64,000 nt of DNA from Dyella_A sp051962475 (GCF_051962475.1 NZ_JBQCCF010000014.1:11013-75012), one strand, 5' to 3'. Counted from the first letter of the stretch, positions 16,575 through 28,107 are shown. Made by a program: numbers and translations. The notes: generated by a model from the sequence alone, not told the origin.

Positions 16575-17171
16575 ATGACGACACCGCTCCGCTCGTTCCT
16601 CTTCGGCGTGCTCGCCACGCTGGTGCTGCTGGCCGCCGGCGCCGCAGCCTTCGTCTGGTCGGGCCGCTACGACATCGGCGCGGATGCCCCGCACACGCGG
16701 CCCGTGTTCGCGCTGATGCAGACGCTGCGCGAACGTTCGATCCGCGCCCACGCCGCCGATCTGGCAGTGCCGGACCTGGACAACCCGCAACGCGTGCTCA
16801 AGGGGGCCGGGCAGTACGCGGCGATGTGCACGCAGTGCCATCTCTCCCCGGCCATGGCGGATTCTGAGATCCGCCCCGGCCTGTACCCGCAGCCGCCGAA
16901 CCTCAGCCGGGAGCGGGTCGATCCGAAGCAGGCGTTCTGGGTGATCAAGCACGGCATCAAGATGAGCGCGATGCCGGCGTGGGGCACCAGCCACGACGAC
17001 GCGACGATCTGGTCGATGGTCGCCTTCCTGCAGAAGCTCCCCGGCATGAGTGCGCAGGAATACAAGGACATCGTGGCGCGGGCGCCGCCGGACGACGACA
17101 TGGACATGGGCGCCGCTACCGACACGGACCACCACGGCCACAATCACGACGGCGCGCCCGTCGCGCACTGA
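16575..17171 (+). CDS. Membrane-anchored cytochrome c with His-rich tail
   Basis: A 198-residue protein with an uncleaved N-terminal helix (FLFGVLATLVLLAAGAAAFV), a single heme site CTQCH (85-89) and a class-I-like distal MSAMPAWG methionine. The tail contains DMDMG and HHGHNHDG, which could bind metal. It begins 13 bases after copB and shares its strand, so it belongs to the copper operon. It may take electrons from CopA-linked copper oxidation or protect heme traffic under copper stress; this is inferred from position only. Confidence 0.82.
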   Translation: MTTPLRSFLFGVLATLVLLAAGAAAFVWSGRYDIGADAPHTRPVFALMQTLRERSIRAHAADLAVPDLDNPQRVLKGAGQYAAMCTQCHLSPAMADSEIRPGLYPQPPNLSRERVDPKQAFWVIKHGIKMSAMPAWGTSHDDATIWSMVAFLQKLPGMSAQEYKDIVARAPPDDDMDMGAATDTDHHGHNHDGAPVAH

Positions 17172-17192
17172 ACCTTCGGTTTTGGGCGCGGC

Positions 17193-18194
17193 TCAGTGCG
17201 TGTGCGAGAACGCGCAGGCGGTGTGCGCGCCGCGGCTGGCTTCGTCCTCGTCGGCGTGGTCGGTCTGCAGCGTGACGTGGGTAATCGCGAAGCGCTCGGC
17301 CAGCATCGCCTGCACGGTGCGGCGGGTGTCGTGGCAGTCCAGCGCGCGACTCACGAACAGATGGGCCGACAGCGCCGGCATGCCCGAGGTCACTTCCCAC
17401 ACGTGCAGGTCTTCCACTGCGGTGATGCCTTCGACCGCACGCATCGCTTCGCCGATGGTCGCCGGATCCAGCCCGCGTGGCGCCGCTTCCAGGAACACCC
17501 GGCCGGAGTCGCGCACCAGCGCGTAGCCGGCCTTGAACATCAGTGCGGCCACGATCAACGCGGCGATGGAGTCGATGCGGTTCCAGCCGGTCCACCACAC
17601 GATGGCGCCGGCGATGGCGGTGGCGATGAAGGCGTACAGGTCGGTGAGGATGTGCTGGAAGCTGCCTTCCACATTGAGGCTCTGCCGGTTGGCCTTGCTC
17701 ATCACCCACACCGCGACGAGGTTCACCCCGATGCCGACCGTGGCCACCACGGTGACCAGCGCGCCGTCGACACGCGGCGGCGTAATCAGCCGCACCACCG
17801 CTTCGATAATGAACCACGCCGAGAGCAACAGCAGCGACAGCCCGTTGATCTGTGCGCTGAGAATTTCCGCCCGCTTGAGCCCGAACGTGTAACTGCCCTT
17901 GGCGGGCCGCTTGGCCAGGCTCATCGCCCACAGCGCCAGCGTGATCGCCGCCGCGTCGGTGAGCAGGTGACCGGCATCGGAGATCAGCGCCAGCGAGCCG
18001 GCGATCAGGCCGACGGCCACTTCCACCACGGTGAATCCCAGCAGCAGGGCCAGCGCGACGCCGAGGTAACGCCGGTCGGCGTCCTGGGCGATGGCGTGGT
18101 TGTGCCCGTGGTCGTCGTGGTGCGCATGATCGTGATCATGCGCAGCGGCTGAGTAATCGTGGGGATGGTCGTGCGGGTGCGCGGAGGAGGTCAC
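17193..18194 (-). CDS. Cation diffusion facilitator (CzcD/DmeF-like metal exporter)
   Basis: A 333-residue CDF transporter. A His/Asp-rich N-terminus (PHDHPHDYSAAAHDHDHAHH) precedes six membrane helices. HxxxD metal sites are seen in SDAGHLLTD (helix 2) and HILTDLYAF (helix 5). A cytoplasmic domain with DLHVWEVTSG follows, and another His at the end (SHTH). It exports Zn, Co or Ni against H+. No ATG fits the homologous N-terminus; GTG at 18194 is the best start. It is convergent with the copper operon. Confidence 0.88.
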   Translation of the reverse strand: MTSSAHPHDHPHDYSAAAHDHDHAHHDDHGHNHAIAQDADRRYLGVALALLLGFTVVEVAVGLIAGSLALISDAGHLLTDAAAITLALWAMSLAKRPAKGSYTFGLKRAEILSAQINGLSLLLLSAWFIIEAVVRLITPPRVDGALVTVVATVGIGVNLVAVWVMSKANRQSLNVEGSFQHILTDLYAFIATAIAGAIVWWTGWNRIDSIAALIVAALMFKAGYALVRDSGRVFLEAAPRGLDPATIGEAMRAVEGITAVEDLHVWEVTSGMPALSAHLFVSRALDCHDTRRTVQAMLAERFAITHVTLQTDHADEDEASRGAHTACAFSHTH

Positions 18195-18287
18195 GGAAAG
18201 CGTTCGACGATGTGGCGAGGACCTCGAAACGATACGATGCGGCCCCCGCGTTATGTCATCACACGCGTCGCCATTGCGAGCCGCTGC

Positions 18288-18638
18288 ATGCCCTGGATCA
18301 TCGCCAAATACCTGATCACCGCCGCCGTGGTGGTGATCGTGTCCGAAGTCGCCAAGCGCAGCGACCGCGCCGGCGCGCTGATCGCCTCGCTGCCGCTGGT
18401 GACGTTGCTGGCGCTGATCTGGCTGCATGTGGAAAAGCAGTCCACCGCGAAGATCGCCAACCACGCCTGGTACACCTTCTGGTACGTGGTGCCCACGCTG
18501 CCGATGTTCCTGGCGTTCCCGCGCTTGCTGGCGCGCTTCGGCTTCTGGCCGGCGCTGGCGATCAGCGCGGTGATCACCGTGGTGTGCTTCGCGCTGTTCG
18601 CGCTGGCGGTGAAGCCGTTCGGGATCAAGCTGCTCTGA
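18288..18638 (+). CDS. DUF3147 family membrane protein
   Basis: A 116-residue protein with four hydrophobic helices; the sequence MPWIIAKYLITAAVVVIVSE and the RSDRAGALIASLPLVTLLAL stretch match the uncharacterised DUF3147 family. It is divergent from the CDF gene. Upstream in-frame codons would add a polar Arg-rich leader not seen in the family, so the ATG at 18288 is preferred. Function is unknown. Confidence 0.82.
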   Translation: MPWIIAKYLITAAVVVIVSEVAKRSDRAGALIASLPLVTLLALIWLHVEKQSTAKIANHAWYTFWYVVPTLPMFLAFPRLLARFGFWPALAISAVITVVCFALFALAVKPFGIKLL

Positions 18639-18675
18639 AGCGGCGGCCGGCGCGCGCTACGCCGGCCGCGGTCGA

Positions 18676-19200
18676 TCAGATATCGAAGCCCACGCCGACC
18701 AGGGCCATCGTTTCGCCGCTGTTGGGATCGTGCAGGCCGCCGTTGGAGATGTGGCGGATGGCGAAGCTCACGTGCTTGAACTGCAGCCCCAGTGTGCTGA
18801 CGAACTGGTAATGGCTGGATAGCGCCTGGGTGGCGTGATTGGTGCCGGCGAGCTGAAAGCTGAAGAACAGCGGGTGATACCACGCGCTCTCGTCGCTGGT
18901 GCGCAGGCGCGCACCGGCCGCGACCAGGGCGACCGAGGGGCGCGTGGTCTGGCTGTACTTGCGGCTGAGGTCACGGCCGTCGATCCATCCGGCCGATACG
19001 TCGGGCGACCAGGTGTAGCGGCTGTCGCCGATCGCGTGCGGAGCGAACACGGCTTCCACGAAGGCGGTGTTGGTGCCGTGCGAATCCATGTAGCTGCGGC
19101 CAGCCTGCACTTCCACATGGGTGGCAGCCTGGGAGAGCGCCGGCAGGGTCAGCAGGGCGAAGGCAGCGGCGAGACGACGGGGGGAGGGGATGGCGTGCAC
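18676..19200 (-). CDS. pagL: Lipid A 3-O-deacylase PagL
   Basis: A 174-residue outer-membrane enzyme with a signal peptide ending LSQA. The C-terminal strands contain RHISNGG...NSGE, giving the catalytic His150, Ser152 and Glu163 of PagL. It removes the R-3-hydroxy acyl chain at position 3 of lipid A, which lowers immune recognition and changes membrane packing. The gene is monocistronic, with its own promoter at 19245-19273. Length and ending (GVGFDI) are normal for the family. Confidence 0.9.
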   Translation of the reverse strand: MHAIPSPRRLAAAFALLTLPALSQAATHVEVQAGRSYMDSHGTNTAFVEAVFAPHAIGDSRYTWSPDVSAGWIDGRDLSRKYSQTTRPSVALVAAGARLRTSDESAWYHPLFFSFQLAGTNHATQALSSHYQFVSTLGLQFKHVSFAIRHISNGGLHDPNSGETMALVGVGFDI

Positions 19201-19244
19201 GGTCGGGGTTCCTTGGGATTTTTGGTGTTACTAGACCCGATAGT

Positions 19245-19273
19245 TTAATAAAGATCCGTGCAGCCGCAGTGAA
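19245..19273 (-). promoter_or_regulatory. Candidate pagL promoter
   Basis: On the minus strand TTCACT (19268-19273) and TATTAA (19245-19250) are separated by 17 bases, about 45 bases ahead of the pagL ATG, in a locally AT-rich stretch. Confidence 0.5.
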
Positions 19274-19319
19274 CATTCGTGCGTTGTTTTGCACAACAGA
19301 GCGTTTCGTCGGCGGCGAC

Positions 19320-19349
19320 AAAAAAGCCCGGGCGATCGCTCGCCCGGGC
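19320..19349 (-). terminator. Rho-independent terminator of the M16 peptidase operon
   Basis: On the minus strand a perfect 10-base-pair stem GCCCGGGCGA / TCGCCCGGGC with a GCGA loop is followed by six T. It lies just past the stop of the distal M16 gene. Confidence 0.88.
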
Positions 19350-19372
19350 CCCGGGGCATTTCTGTCAGCCGC

Positions 19373-20853
19373 TCAGCGCGTCGACGTCGGCGTCGGCGGT
19401 TGCAGCGTGGCGCTGTCCAGGTCGAGCGCCTTCGCGCTCAGCTGGCGACCGTGCGGATGCGCCTTGATCAGCGCCGCGCCGAATTGCGCCGCGTCGCCGA
19501 CCACCACCACGTGCCGGTCGGTCTCGCCCAGGTGGGCCTGCGCGTAGCGCTGGATCTGCGCGGGCGTCACCGCCTGCACGCGCTCGATGTAGCGGCCGAT
19601 GTCGGCCAAGTCCACGCCGTAGACCGCCAGTTCGCCCACCTGACCGGCCAGTCCCGACGTGGTCTCCAGGCTGCGCCCGTATTCGCCCACCAGGGTGGCC
19701 TTGCGCGCGGCCAGTTCGTCGGCGCCCACCGGTGTCGAACCGAGGCGGTCGAACTCGCCCTGCATCAGAGTTACCACCTGGGTGGCCGAGGGGTTCTTGG
19801 TCTGCGCCGCAGCCAACCACAGGCCGCTGCCGCGGCGCGAATCGAAGCTGCTGCTGGCGCCATAGGACAGGCCGCGCTTGATGCGGATCTCCTCGTTGAG
19901 GCGCGCCGAGTACGAGCCCCCAAGCACCGCGTTGGCGACCGTGCCCACGTAGAAATCCGCATCACTGCGCGGCGGCGCCACGTGAGCAGCGACCACGCCG
20001 GCCTGGCCCGCACCGGCCTGGTCGATCACCAGCAGGTGGGGCAGTGTGCTGCGGCCATCGGTGGCCGGCGCCTTGGGCAAGGCCGTGGCCGGTGCCTTCC
20101 AGTCGCCGAAACTGGCGCGCGCCAGCTCGGTCGCCTGTTCGGGCGTGATGTCGCCGGTGAGCACCAGGATCGCGTTGTCCGGTCGGTACAGCGCCTGATG
20201 CAGCTGCACCACGTCGGAGCGGCTCACGCGCTTGAGCGAGGCGGGGGTCCCACTGCGCCAATGGCCATAGGCGCCGTCGCCGAACACGCTGCGGGCGGCC
20301 ACGAGCGAGGCCAGCGTGGTGGGGCGGCTGAGCATCAACTGCAGGTCGTCCAGCGCCTGTGCGCGGGCGCGAGACAGCTCGTCGTCGGCGAAGGTCGGGC
20401 GGCGCACCACATCGGCAAGCAGCGCCAGGGCTTCGCCCAGTCGCGGCGTGGTGACGGTGATGCCGACGCCGCTCTCGTCCCAGCCGGCGGACGCATCGAG
20501 CGTGCCGCCTAACGCTTCGGCGGCGGCGGCGATCTGCGGCGCGGTCTTGCCGGCAGCGCCTTTGGTCAGCAGGTTGGCGGTGAGGTTGGCCAGTCCCGCT
20601 TCGCCGGGCGGATCCATCTCACCGCCGCGGCGGATCAGCACTTGCGCGGTGACCAGCGGCAGCCCGGCCCGACGCACGCTGACCACGCGCAGGCCGTTGG
20701 CCAGCGTCTGGCTGGAGGGCGTGGGCACGTTGAGCTGCGGCGCGACGGCCGGCGGCGGTGGCGTGCTGGGAAAGTCGCCGGCGCAGGCAGCGCCGGTAAC
20801 ACCGAGGGCGCCGGCAATCAGCGCGGCGAGGGCGAGGCGGTGCATCGGTCGGC

Positions 20854-20857
<4 letters not shown>
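19373..20857 (-). CDS. M16-family peptidase subunit lacking the zinc motif
   Basis: A 494-residue periplasmic protein of the M16 (pitrilysin) fold with a signal peptide. The first half has the M16 fold, but where active members have HxxEH it reads GLANLTANLL, so the metal site is absent. The R/Y pair of the second half (RIKRGLSYGASSSF) is kept; in M16B heterodimers the inactive partner supplies these residues. It overlaps the active subunit gene by four bases. It probably forms a heterodimer with that product for periplasmic peptide breakdown. Confidence 0.88.
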
Positions 20858-22245
<1,388 letters not shown>

Positions 22246-22403
22246 GACGAAACTCCTTCCTGGATGGTCGGGCGACGATAGCAAGCCGCGGGTCGCGCAG
22301 GCAGGGCTTTGCCATCCGGCAGACTTGCGAGGCCTTCGCGACTGGGGGTCGGGCTTGTCCGATGCCGGTCCGCCGCGAGGTGGCAGAGGCGCCGGCCGGA
22401 ACC

Positions 22404-25400
22404 TCAGCCTGCGCTCGTCTGCGGACGCAGCGCCTTGAGCCGCCGCTTCTCTTCCCGGCGTGCCTTGCGGGCGGCCTTGCGGATCTTGCGGTCGTGGTTC
22501 CACAGGTAGATCGCGGGTGTGCTCAGCAGCGTGAGCAGCTGCGATACCAGCAGGCCGCCGACGATGGCTATCCCTAATGGCTGGCGCATCTCCGAGCCGA
22601 TGCCGAAGCCGATCGCCAGCGGCAGCGCCGCGCCCATCGCCACCAGAGTGGTCATGGTGATCGGGCGAAAGCGCACCAGCGCGGCCTCGCGAATCGCCTC
22701 AGGCGGGCTCAGTCCGCCCTCGCGCTGGGCCACCAGGGCGAAGTCGACCATCAGGATCGCGTTCTTCTTGACGATGCCGATCAGCATCAGGATCGCGATG
22801 ATCGCCATCAGCGAGAGCTGCGTCTGCGTCACCAGCATGGCGAGAAAGGCGCCCATGCCGGCGGCCGGCAGCGTGGAGAGGATCGTCAGCGGATGGCCGA
22901 GGCTCTCGTAGAGAATGCCCAGCACGATGTACATCGCCACGATCGAGGCGAGCAGCAGGATCATGCCGTTGTTCTGCGCCTGCTGCAGGCGCTGGTTGTT
23001 GCCGGTGAATTCCACCCGCACGCCGTCGGGCAGATTCACCGCATACGCGGCCTGGTTCACCAGCGCGATGCCGCGATCCTGGGTGACGTCCTTGGCCAGG
23101 TTGTAGCTGATCGTGGTGGCCTGCATCTGGTTGTGATGGCGGACGCGGGTCGGCGCGATGCTCGGTGCGATCTTCGCCAGCGCCGACAGCGGCACCATCT
23201 TGCCCTGGTCGTTGCGCACGTGGAGGTTGAGCAGGGCGCCGGGGCTCAAGTCCTCGGCTGAGCCGGAGGTGAGGATGACCCGGTACTGGTTGATGTCCGA
23301 ATAGATCACCGACACTTGGTTCTGCCCGAACGCGTTGTACAGCGCCGAATCGATCGTGCCCATGCCTACGTGTAGTCGGCCGGCGGCCTCGCGGTCCACC
23401 AGCAGCCGCTGTTCCTTGCCGGTGTGCTCGAACTCGCTGCTGACGTCGCGGAACTCCTTGATGGTGCGCATCTGCCGCACCATCTTCAGCGTCCACGGCT
23501 GCAGGTCTTCGCCGCTGGAGCTGATCAGCTGGAACTCGTACTGGCCGCCGTTGCCGCCGCTGCCACCGCCGCCGAGGAACTGAGCGGCGCTCACCGAGAC
23601 CTCCACGTTGGGTAGCGCGTTGTATTGCTTCGACAGTCGGTCGACGACCTCCTTGATGCCTTCCTTGCGCATGCCGGGACCGTTGCCGCGTGGCTTGAGG
23701 TCGACGAACATCTGCGCCGAATTGCCCACCGCGCCACCGAAGCCGTTGCCGCCCAGCATGGTCAGCTGGTCGAGCACCGCCGGATCGCGCTTCATGATGT
23801 CGCTCACTTCGCGCGCCCGTTGCGTCAGCAGGGCTGGCGAGATGTTGGTGTCCGCGCTGACGAACACCTGCAGTTGGCCGGTGTCCTCGTCGGGCATGAA
23901 GGTGCCACCGGCGGTCTTCACCACGGCGAAGCCGAGCACGCCGGTGAGAATCAGCAGCAGCAGCGGCTGCCAGCGCATCAGCCGGCGGTGATGCATCGCC
24001 CAGTCGAGTGCTCGCTCGTAGCGCCGCAGCAAGGCGCGATCGAAGCGCTCCACCGCCGCCTCGATCCGTCCGGGCGGCTTCGGCGGTACCGGCTCGTGCT
24101 TGAGCAGGCGCCCGCAAAGCGCGGGGGTGAGGGTGAGCGAGACGATCGCCGAGATCACCACTGCGGCGGTCAGCGTCACCGAGAACTCGCGCAGCAGCAT
24201 CACCAGCATGTTGTTGCCGAACAGCAGCGGCGCGAACACCGCCACCAGCGACAGAGTGATCGATACCACCGTGAAGCCGATCTCGCGCACGCCCTTGAGC
24301 GAGGCTTCCAGCGGCGCGTCGCCGTGTTCCATATGGCGCACGATGTTCTCGATCACCACGATCGCGTCGTCCACCACGAAGCCGATGCACAGCACCAGCG
24401 CCACCAGCGACAGCGTGTTGAGCGTGTAGCCCAGCGCCCACATCGCCACGAACGCGCCGGCCAGCGAGAGCGGCACGCTGAGCATGGCGATCAAGGTGGG
24501 CCGCACGCGGCGCAGGAACACCAGCATCACCAGCGCCACCATCGCGATCGAAATCAGCAGCGCCGTCTCCACCTCGTGCAGCGCCGATTTGGTGGTCTGG
24601 GTGAGGTCGAACACCGGCGTGATGGTGATGTTCGCCGGCAGCGAGCCGCGCAGCTGTGGCAGCTTGGCGCGGATCGCCTCCACCGTCGCCACCGCATTGG
24701 CTTCCGGTCGCTTGCTGATCTGCAGGCCCACCGTGTCGCTGCCGTTGAACCAAGCGCCCTGGTACTTGTCCTCCTGTCCGCCGTACACCTTCGCCACGTC
24801 GGACAGGCGCACCGGCGTGCCGTTCTTGCTCGCGATCAGCAGCCGGGCGAATTCCTCCGGCTCATGCAGGGAATCGTTGGCGAACACGGTGTACTGCGTG
24901 CGCCCGTTGCTCAGGATGCCCTGTGGCGAAGTGACGTTGGCGGCGCGCAGCGCGTTGCTGACGTCGGTGGGGGTAAGGTTCTTGGCCGCCAGCGCGGCGG
25001 TGTCCAGCTCGATCCGCACCGCGTGCGGCGTGCCACCGAACACCTGCACCTGGGCCACGCCGGGAATCTGCGCCACCGCGGGTTTGAGCAAGGTGTCGGC
25101 CAAGTCGAACAGTTTGTCCTGGGGCAGCCCGCTGGAGGTCAGCGTGATGAACAGGATCGGGATGGTGGCGGTGTCGAACTTGAAGTACTGCGGCGGCACC
25201 GGCAGGCCGGGGGGCAGGTCCGGCGCGGCGGCGTTGATCGCCGACTGCACATCGCGCGCGGCCTTGTCGGCGGTGCGGTCGAAGGTGAAGCGCACCATCA
25301 CCGAGGCGGAGCCCTCGCTGGCGTTGCCGTACATCTCGTCCACGCCCGGGATGCGCCCCAGGTGCCGTTCCAGTGGCGCCAGCACGGTGCTGGCCATGGT

Positions 25401-25571
25401 TTGTGCGCTCGCGCCGGGCTGCTGCGCCACCACGTAGACACCCGGGAACTCCAGCGAGGGCAGCGCCGCCACGCCCAGCAGCAGGTAGGCGCAGATGCCG
25501 GCCAGCACCAGCCCGGCAGCGAGCAAGGAGGTGCCGACCGGGCGGCGGATCATGGGGGCAAAGATATTCAT
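22404..25571 (-). CDS. RND-family multidrug efflux permease (MdtB/MdtC-like, HAE1)
   Basis: A 1,055-residue inner-membrane pump with the usual 12-helix, two-repeat layout. Signatures are MNIFAPMIRRPVGTSLLAAG at the N-terminus, GFVVDDAIVVIENI with the two proton-relay aspartates in helix 4, and the matching helix-10 segment with LIGIVKKNAILMVDF. The C-terminus is Lys/Arg-rich. No membrane-fusion protein or outer-membrane factor adjoins it, so the adaptor must be encoded elsewhere. It is upstream of the M16 pair on the same strand, 158 bases away, with no clear terminator between. Confidence 0.93.
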   Translation of the reverse strand: MNIFAPMIRRPVGTSLLAAGLVLAGICAYLLLGVAALPSLEFPGVYVVAQQPGASAQTMASTVLAPLERHLGRIPGVDEMYGNASEGSASVMVRFTFDRTADKAARDVQSAINAAAPDLPPGLPVPPQYFKFDTATIPILFITLTSSGLPQDKLFDLADTLLKPAVAQIPGVAQVQVFGGTPHAVRIELDTAALAAKNLTPTDVSNALRAANVTSPQGILSNGRTQYTVFANDSLHEPEEFARLLIASKNGTPVRLSDVAKVYGGQEDKYQGAWFNGSDTVGLQISKRPEANAVATVEAIRAKLPQLRGSLPANITITPVFDLTQTTKSALHEVETALLISIAMVALVMLVFLRRVRPTLIAMLSVPLSLAGAFVAMWALGYTLNTLSLVALVLCIGFVVDDAIVVIENIVRHMEHGDAPLEASLKGVREIGFTVVSITLSLVAVFAPLLFGNNMLVMLLREFSVTLTAAVVISAIVSLTLTPALCGRLLKHEPVPPKPPGRIEAAVERFDRALLRRYERALDWAMHHRRLMRWQPLLLLILTGVLGFAVVKTAGGTFMPDEDTGQLQVFVSADTNISPALLTQRAREVSDIMKRDPAVLDQLTMLGGNGFGGAVGNSAQMFVDLKPRGNGPGMRKEGIKEVVDRLSKQYNALPNVEVSVSAAQFLGGGGSGGNGGQYEFQLISSSGEDLQPWTLKMVRQMRTIKEFRDVSSEFEHTGKEQRLLVDREAAGRLHVGMGTIDSALYNAFGQNQVSVIYSDINQYRVILTSGSAEDLSPGALLNLHVRNDQGKMVPLSALAKIAPSIAPTRVRHHNQMQATTISYNLAKDVTQDRGIALVNQAAYAVNLPDGVRVEFTGNNQRLQQAQNNGMILLLASIVAMYIVLGILYESLGHPLTILSTLPAAGMGAFLAMLVTQTQLSLMAIIAILMLIGIVKKNAILMVDFALVAQREGGLSPPEAIREAALVRFRPITMTTLVAMGAALPLAIGFGIGSEMRQPLGIAIVGGLLVSQLLTLLSTPAIYLWNHDRKIRKAARKARREEKRRLKALRPQTSAG

Positions 25572-25882
25572 GGCGCTTCCGTGGGCCGCGGGCGGTGCGA
25601 CCGAGCTGCGCATGATCGCGCAGGCCTCTCGGACAGGGCCCGGGCCGCAGGGTTCAGAGTGACGGACATGCGCGCTTTATGCCCGCTGTCCCCGCACAGT
25701 GTATGTGCCTGAAGTCCCCACCGTGTCGAAAGGCAGGGGCCGTCGTGGCCGCACACGGCCGAGGCCGGCGGCCGCGCCGCCGACCATCGGGCCCGGGCCC
25801 TTCGACTTCGCCGCTGGGCGGCGACGCTCAGGGCGGCCGGATCAGGGGCTCCCGCCTGATCGCCCCGAGCGCATGGGTCGCC
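25572..25882. other. Intergenic region between btuB and the RND gene
   Basis: About 310 bases, G+C-rich, with no convincing gene. It should contain the RND promoter (minus strand) and the btuB 3' end. A GGGCCCGGGCCC palindrome near 25790 and an imperfect GC-rich hairpin close to the btuB stop are visible, but neither has a T tract. Confidence 0.6.
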
Positions 25883-27748
25883 TCAGGAGCGCGGACGGTA
25901 ACGCAGGGTGAGATACCAGCTGCGGCCGGGCTGGTTGAAGTAGTAGACCGTCTCGTAGTGCCGGTCGAAGGCATTGGCCAGTCGTCCCTGCAGCTCCCAC
26001 CCGGGCGCGAAGGCATAGCTGGCGCGCAGGTCGGCGGTGGCATAACCGCCCAGCCGCTGGGTGTTGGCGATGTTGTCGTAACGCGCGCCGGCCACGTTCC
26101 AGGTCGCGCCCACGCTGAAGTCGCCGAAGCGGCGGTCCAGATCGACCCGCGCAGTGCGCTCCGGTCGCCGCGGCAGCCAGTGGCCGTCGTTCGGACCGCC
26201 GTCGTCGTTGCGCGGCTGCTGCCAGGTCAGATAGCCCTGCCAGCGCCAGCCGGCCAGGGTGGCTCCCAGCTGGCCCTCGATGCCGCGGATACGCGCGCGG
26301 CTGATGTTCAGCGGAAAGTAGTTGCTGTCCAGCGCGATCAGCTGGCTGATCCGGGTCTGGAAGGCGTTCAACGCCCAGTTCCAGCCGTCGCCCTGCTGGG
26401 TCACCCCCAGCTCGGCGCTGCGCGAGGTTTCCGGCTTGAGGTCCGGGTTGCCGCTGCCGTAGGGGTAGTACAGATCGTTGAACGTGGGCGCGTGGAAGGC
26501 GCTGCCGTAGCTGGCCGACAGTCGCAGCCCGTGATCGAGCCGGTAACCCCAGGCGGCGGCGCCGGTGTCGTGGCTGCCGAACTGGCCGTTGTGATCGTGA
26601 CGCGCGGACACCTGCAGCTCGTTGCGGCCGAACGTGCCCTGGTACTGGGCAAACACGCCGGTGTCCTGGCGGGTGCTAGCGAGGTAGCCGGTATCGCTGG
26701 ACAGATGCTCCTGTTGATAGTCGGCGCCCAGCGTGAGCAGCTGGTTGTCGGCCATGCTGAAGTCGTTCTGCCACGAGGCCTGGTTGCGGCGCGAATCGGA
26801 GTAGCGCAGGTAGACGCCATCGTTGTACGTGGTGGCCTTGTCCAGGTTCTGCCCGGCGCCGAGGGTCACCTGCCAGAACGACAGCGGCCGGAATGTGAGG
26901 CGCATGCCCGCCACCTGCTGCACGTTGAGCGCCTGGTTGCCGTAGGGCGCGCCATCGAACTCCACATAGTTGCGGCTGCGCAGCCAGGTGCCGGCCAGCT
27001 CGGTGCCGTCGTCCCAGCGGTAGCCGGCGTTGGCCAGCGCGTTGTAGTTGCGGAACGCATCCTTGTCCGGCTCGTTGGCGAAGCAGCCAGCGAACACCGT
27101 GCCTGCGCCGTCGCGGCAGGCGTTGATGCCGCGGGTGTACTGGCCGCCCAGGCTGAGGTTGTACCAAGCGTGCCGGTCGCCGCCGGACAGGCCGACCTGC
27201 CCGCCGACGGTGCCACGGCTGCCGGTGGTCAGGCTGAGCGACGGCGCGATACCGCCATCGAGGTGGCCATGGCGGGTGAATACCTGGATCACACCGCCGA
27301 TCGCGTCGGCGCCGTACAGGCTCGAGCGCGGCCCACGCACCACCTCGATTCGCTCGATCTGCTCCACCGGGATCTGCTCGAACGCGGCCAGCCCCGCGCT
27401 CACTGTGCCCACGCGCACGCCGTCGACCAGCAGCAGCGTGTGCGAGGAGTTGGTGCCGCGCAGGAACAGCGAAGTCTGTTCGCCCATGCCACCGGACTGC
27501 GCGAAGGTGACGCCGGGCAGGCCGGTCAGCACGTCCATCAGCGAGGTCGGCTGCAGCCGCTCGATGTCCGCCCGCGTGATCACGCTCACCGACGACAAGG
27601 CATCGTCCACTGTGATCGCCGTGCGTGTGGCGGTGACGATCACCGGATCGATCGCCGTGCCGTCGGCCTGCTGTGCCTGCGCACCTTGCGTGGCGGCAGC
27701 AAAGAGCGCGACGGCTACAGCCGTTGCCACGAGATTCCTGTTCATCAT
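25883..27748 (-). CDS. btuB: TonB-dependent vitamin B12 receptor BtuB
   Basis: A 621-residue outer-membrane receptor. A signal peptide ends GAQAQ; a TonB-box-like segment (DPVIVTATR) leads to a plug domain (VSVITRADIERLQP, VLTGLPGV, RIEVVRGPRSSLYGADAIGG) and a 22-strand barrel ending with an aromatic-rich strand and LRYRPRS. The AAGGA site fits ATG 27748 (a second ATG follows directly). The cobalamin riboswitch upstream supports cobalamin or a related corrinoid as substrate. No other B12 transport gene lies nearby. Confidence 0.93.
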   Translation of the reverse strand: MMNRNLVATAVAVALFAAATQGAQAQQADGTAIDPVIVTATRTAITVDDALSSVSVITRADIERLQPTSLMDVLTGLPGVTFAQSGGMGEQTSLFLRGTNSSHTLLLVDGVRVGTVSAGLAAFEQIPVEQIERIEVVRGPRSSLYGADAIGGVIQVFTRHGHLDGGIAPSLSLTTGSRGTVGGQVGLSGGDRHAWYNLSLGGQYTRGINACRDGAGTVFAGCFANEPDKDAFRNYNALANAGYRWDDGTELAGTWLRSRNYVEFDGAPYGNQALNVQQVAGMRLTFRPLSFWQVTLGAGQNLDKATTYNDGVYLRYSDSRRNQASWQNDFSMADNQLLTLGADYQQEHLSSDTGYLASTRQDTGVFAQYQGTFGRNELQVSARHDHNGQFGSHDTGAAAWGYRLDHGLRLSASYGSAFHAPTFNDLYYPYGSGNPDLKPETSRSAELGVTQQGDGWNWALNAFQTRISQLIALDSNYFPLNISRARIRGIEGQLGATLAGWRWQGYLTWQQPRNDDGGPNDGHWLPRRPERTARVDLDRRFGDFSVGATWNVAGARYDNIANTQRLGGYATADLRASYAFAPGWELQGRLANAFDRHYETVYYFNQPGRSWYLTLRYRPRS

Positions 27749-27892
27749 GCGATTTCCTTCGCCGTGCACCCGCGCGCGGCTCAACAAGGGATGAGCTGGC
27801 AGGACATCGGGGGAACGCACGGAGACAGACGCACGGCGTGGCCGCGATCCGTACCGCAGCCTCGCCCACCGCGAGCCGCCAGGACAGTCGAA

Positions 27893-28072
27893 TCGGGCCG
27901 GTCTCCGGGCTTGCGAGCGACATGCGGGGAGCCGCATGTTCCGGACCACGCCTTCCCATGCCTAGGCACAGTGGCTCGTGTGGCCCGGCGATTCACTCGC
28001 CTACCGTTGCGGGGGCAGCGCCGGACTGGTTGCGCGCGAACGCGCGACGCACCGGCTTCCCGTTTAACTCCA
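27893..28072 (-). promoter_or_regulatory. Cobalamin riboswitch in the btuB leader
   Basis: Read on the minus strand, the leader shows the ordered cobalamin-aptamer elements: GGAAGCCGGTG, GCTGCCCCCGCAACGGT, GCCACTG, GGGAAGGCG and the B12-box-like GCAAGCCCGGAGACCGGCC. It ends about 145 bases before the btuB start. Binding of adenosylcobalamin is expected to lower btuB expression. Confidence 0.93.
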
Positions 28073-28086
28073 TACATATATGTATG
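28071..28086. repeat. 16-base perfect palindrome in the btuB 5' leader
   Basis: CATACATATATGTATG is self-complementary over 16 bases and lies between the btuB transcription start region and the riboswitch. Its AT-richness is exceptional here. It could be a protein-binding site or an RNA hairpin ahead of the aptamer. Confidence 0.7.
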
Positions 28087-28107
28087 GGAGCACCCAAACG
28101 AACAAAC

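Noticed and set aside
22404..25571. CzcA/CusA heavy-metal RND pump
   Set aside because: Helix 4 has the VVDDAIVVIEN double aspartate of HAE1 drug pumps, and no metal-site methionines or CusB-like partner is nearby.
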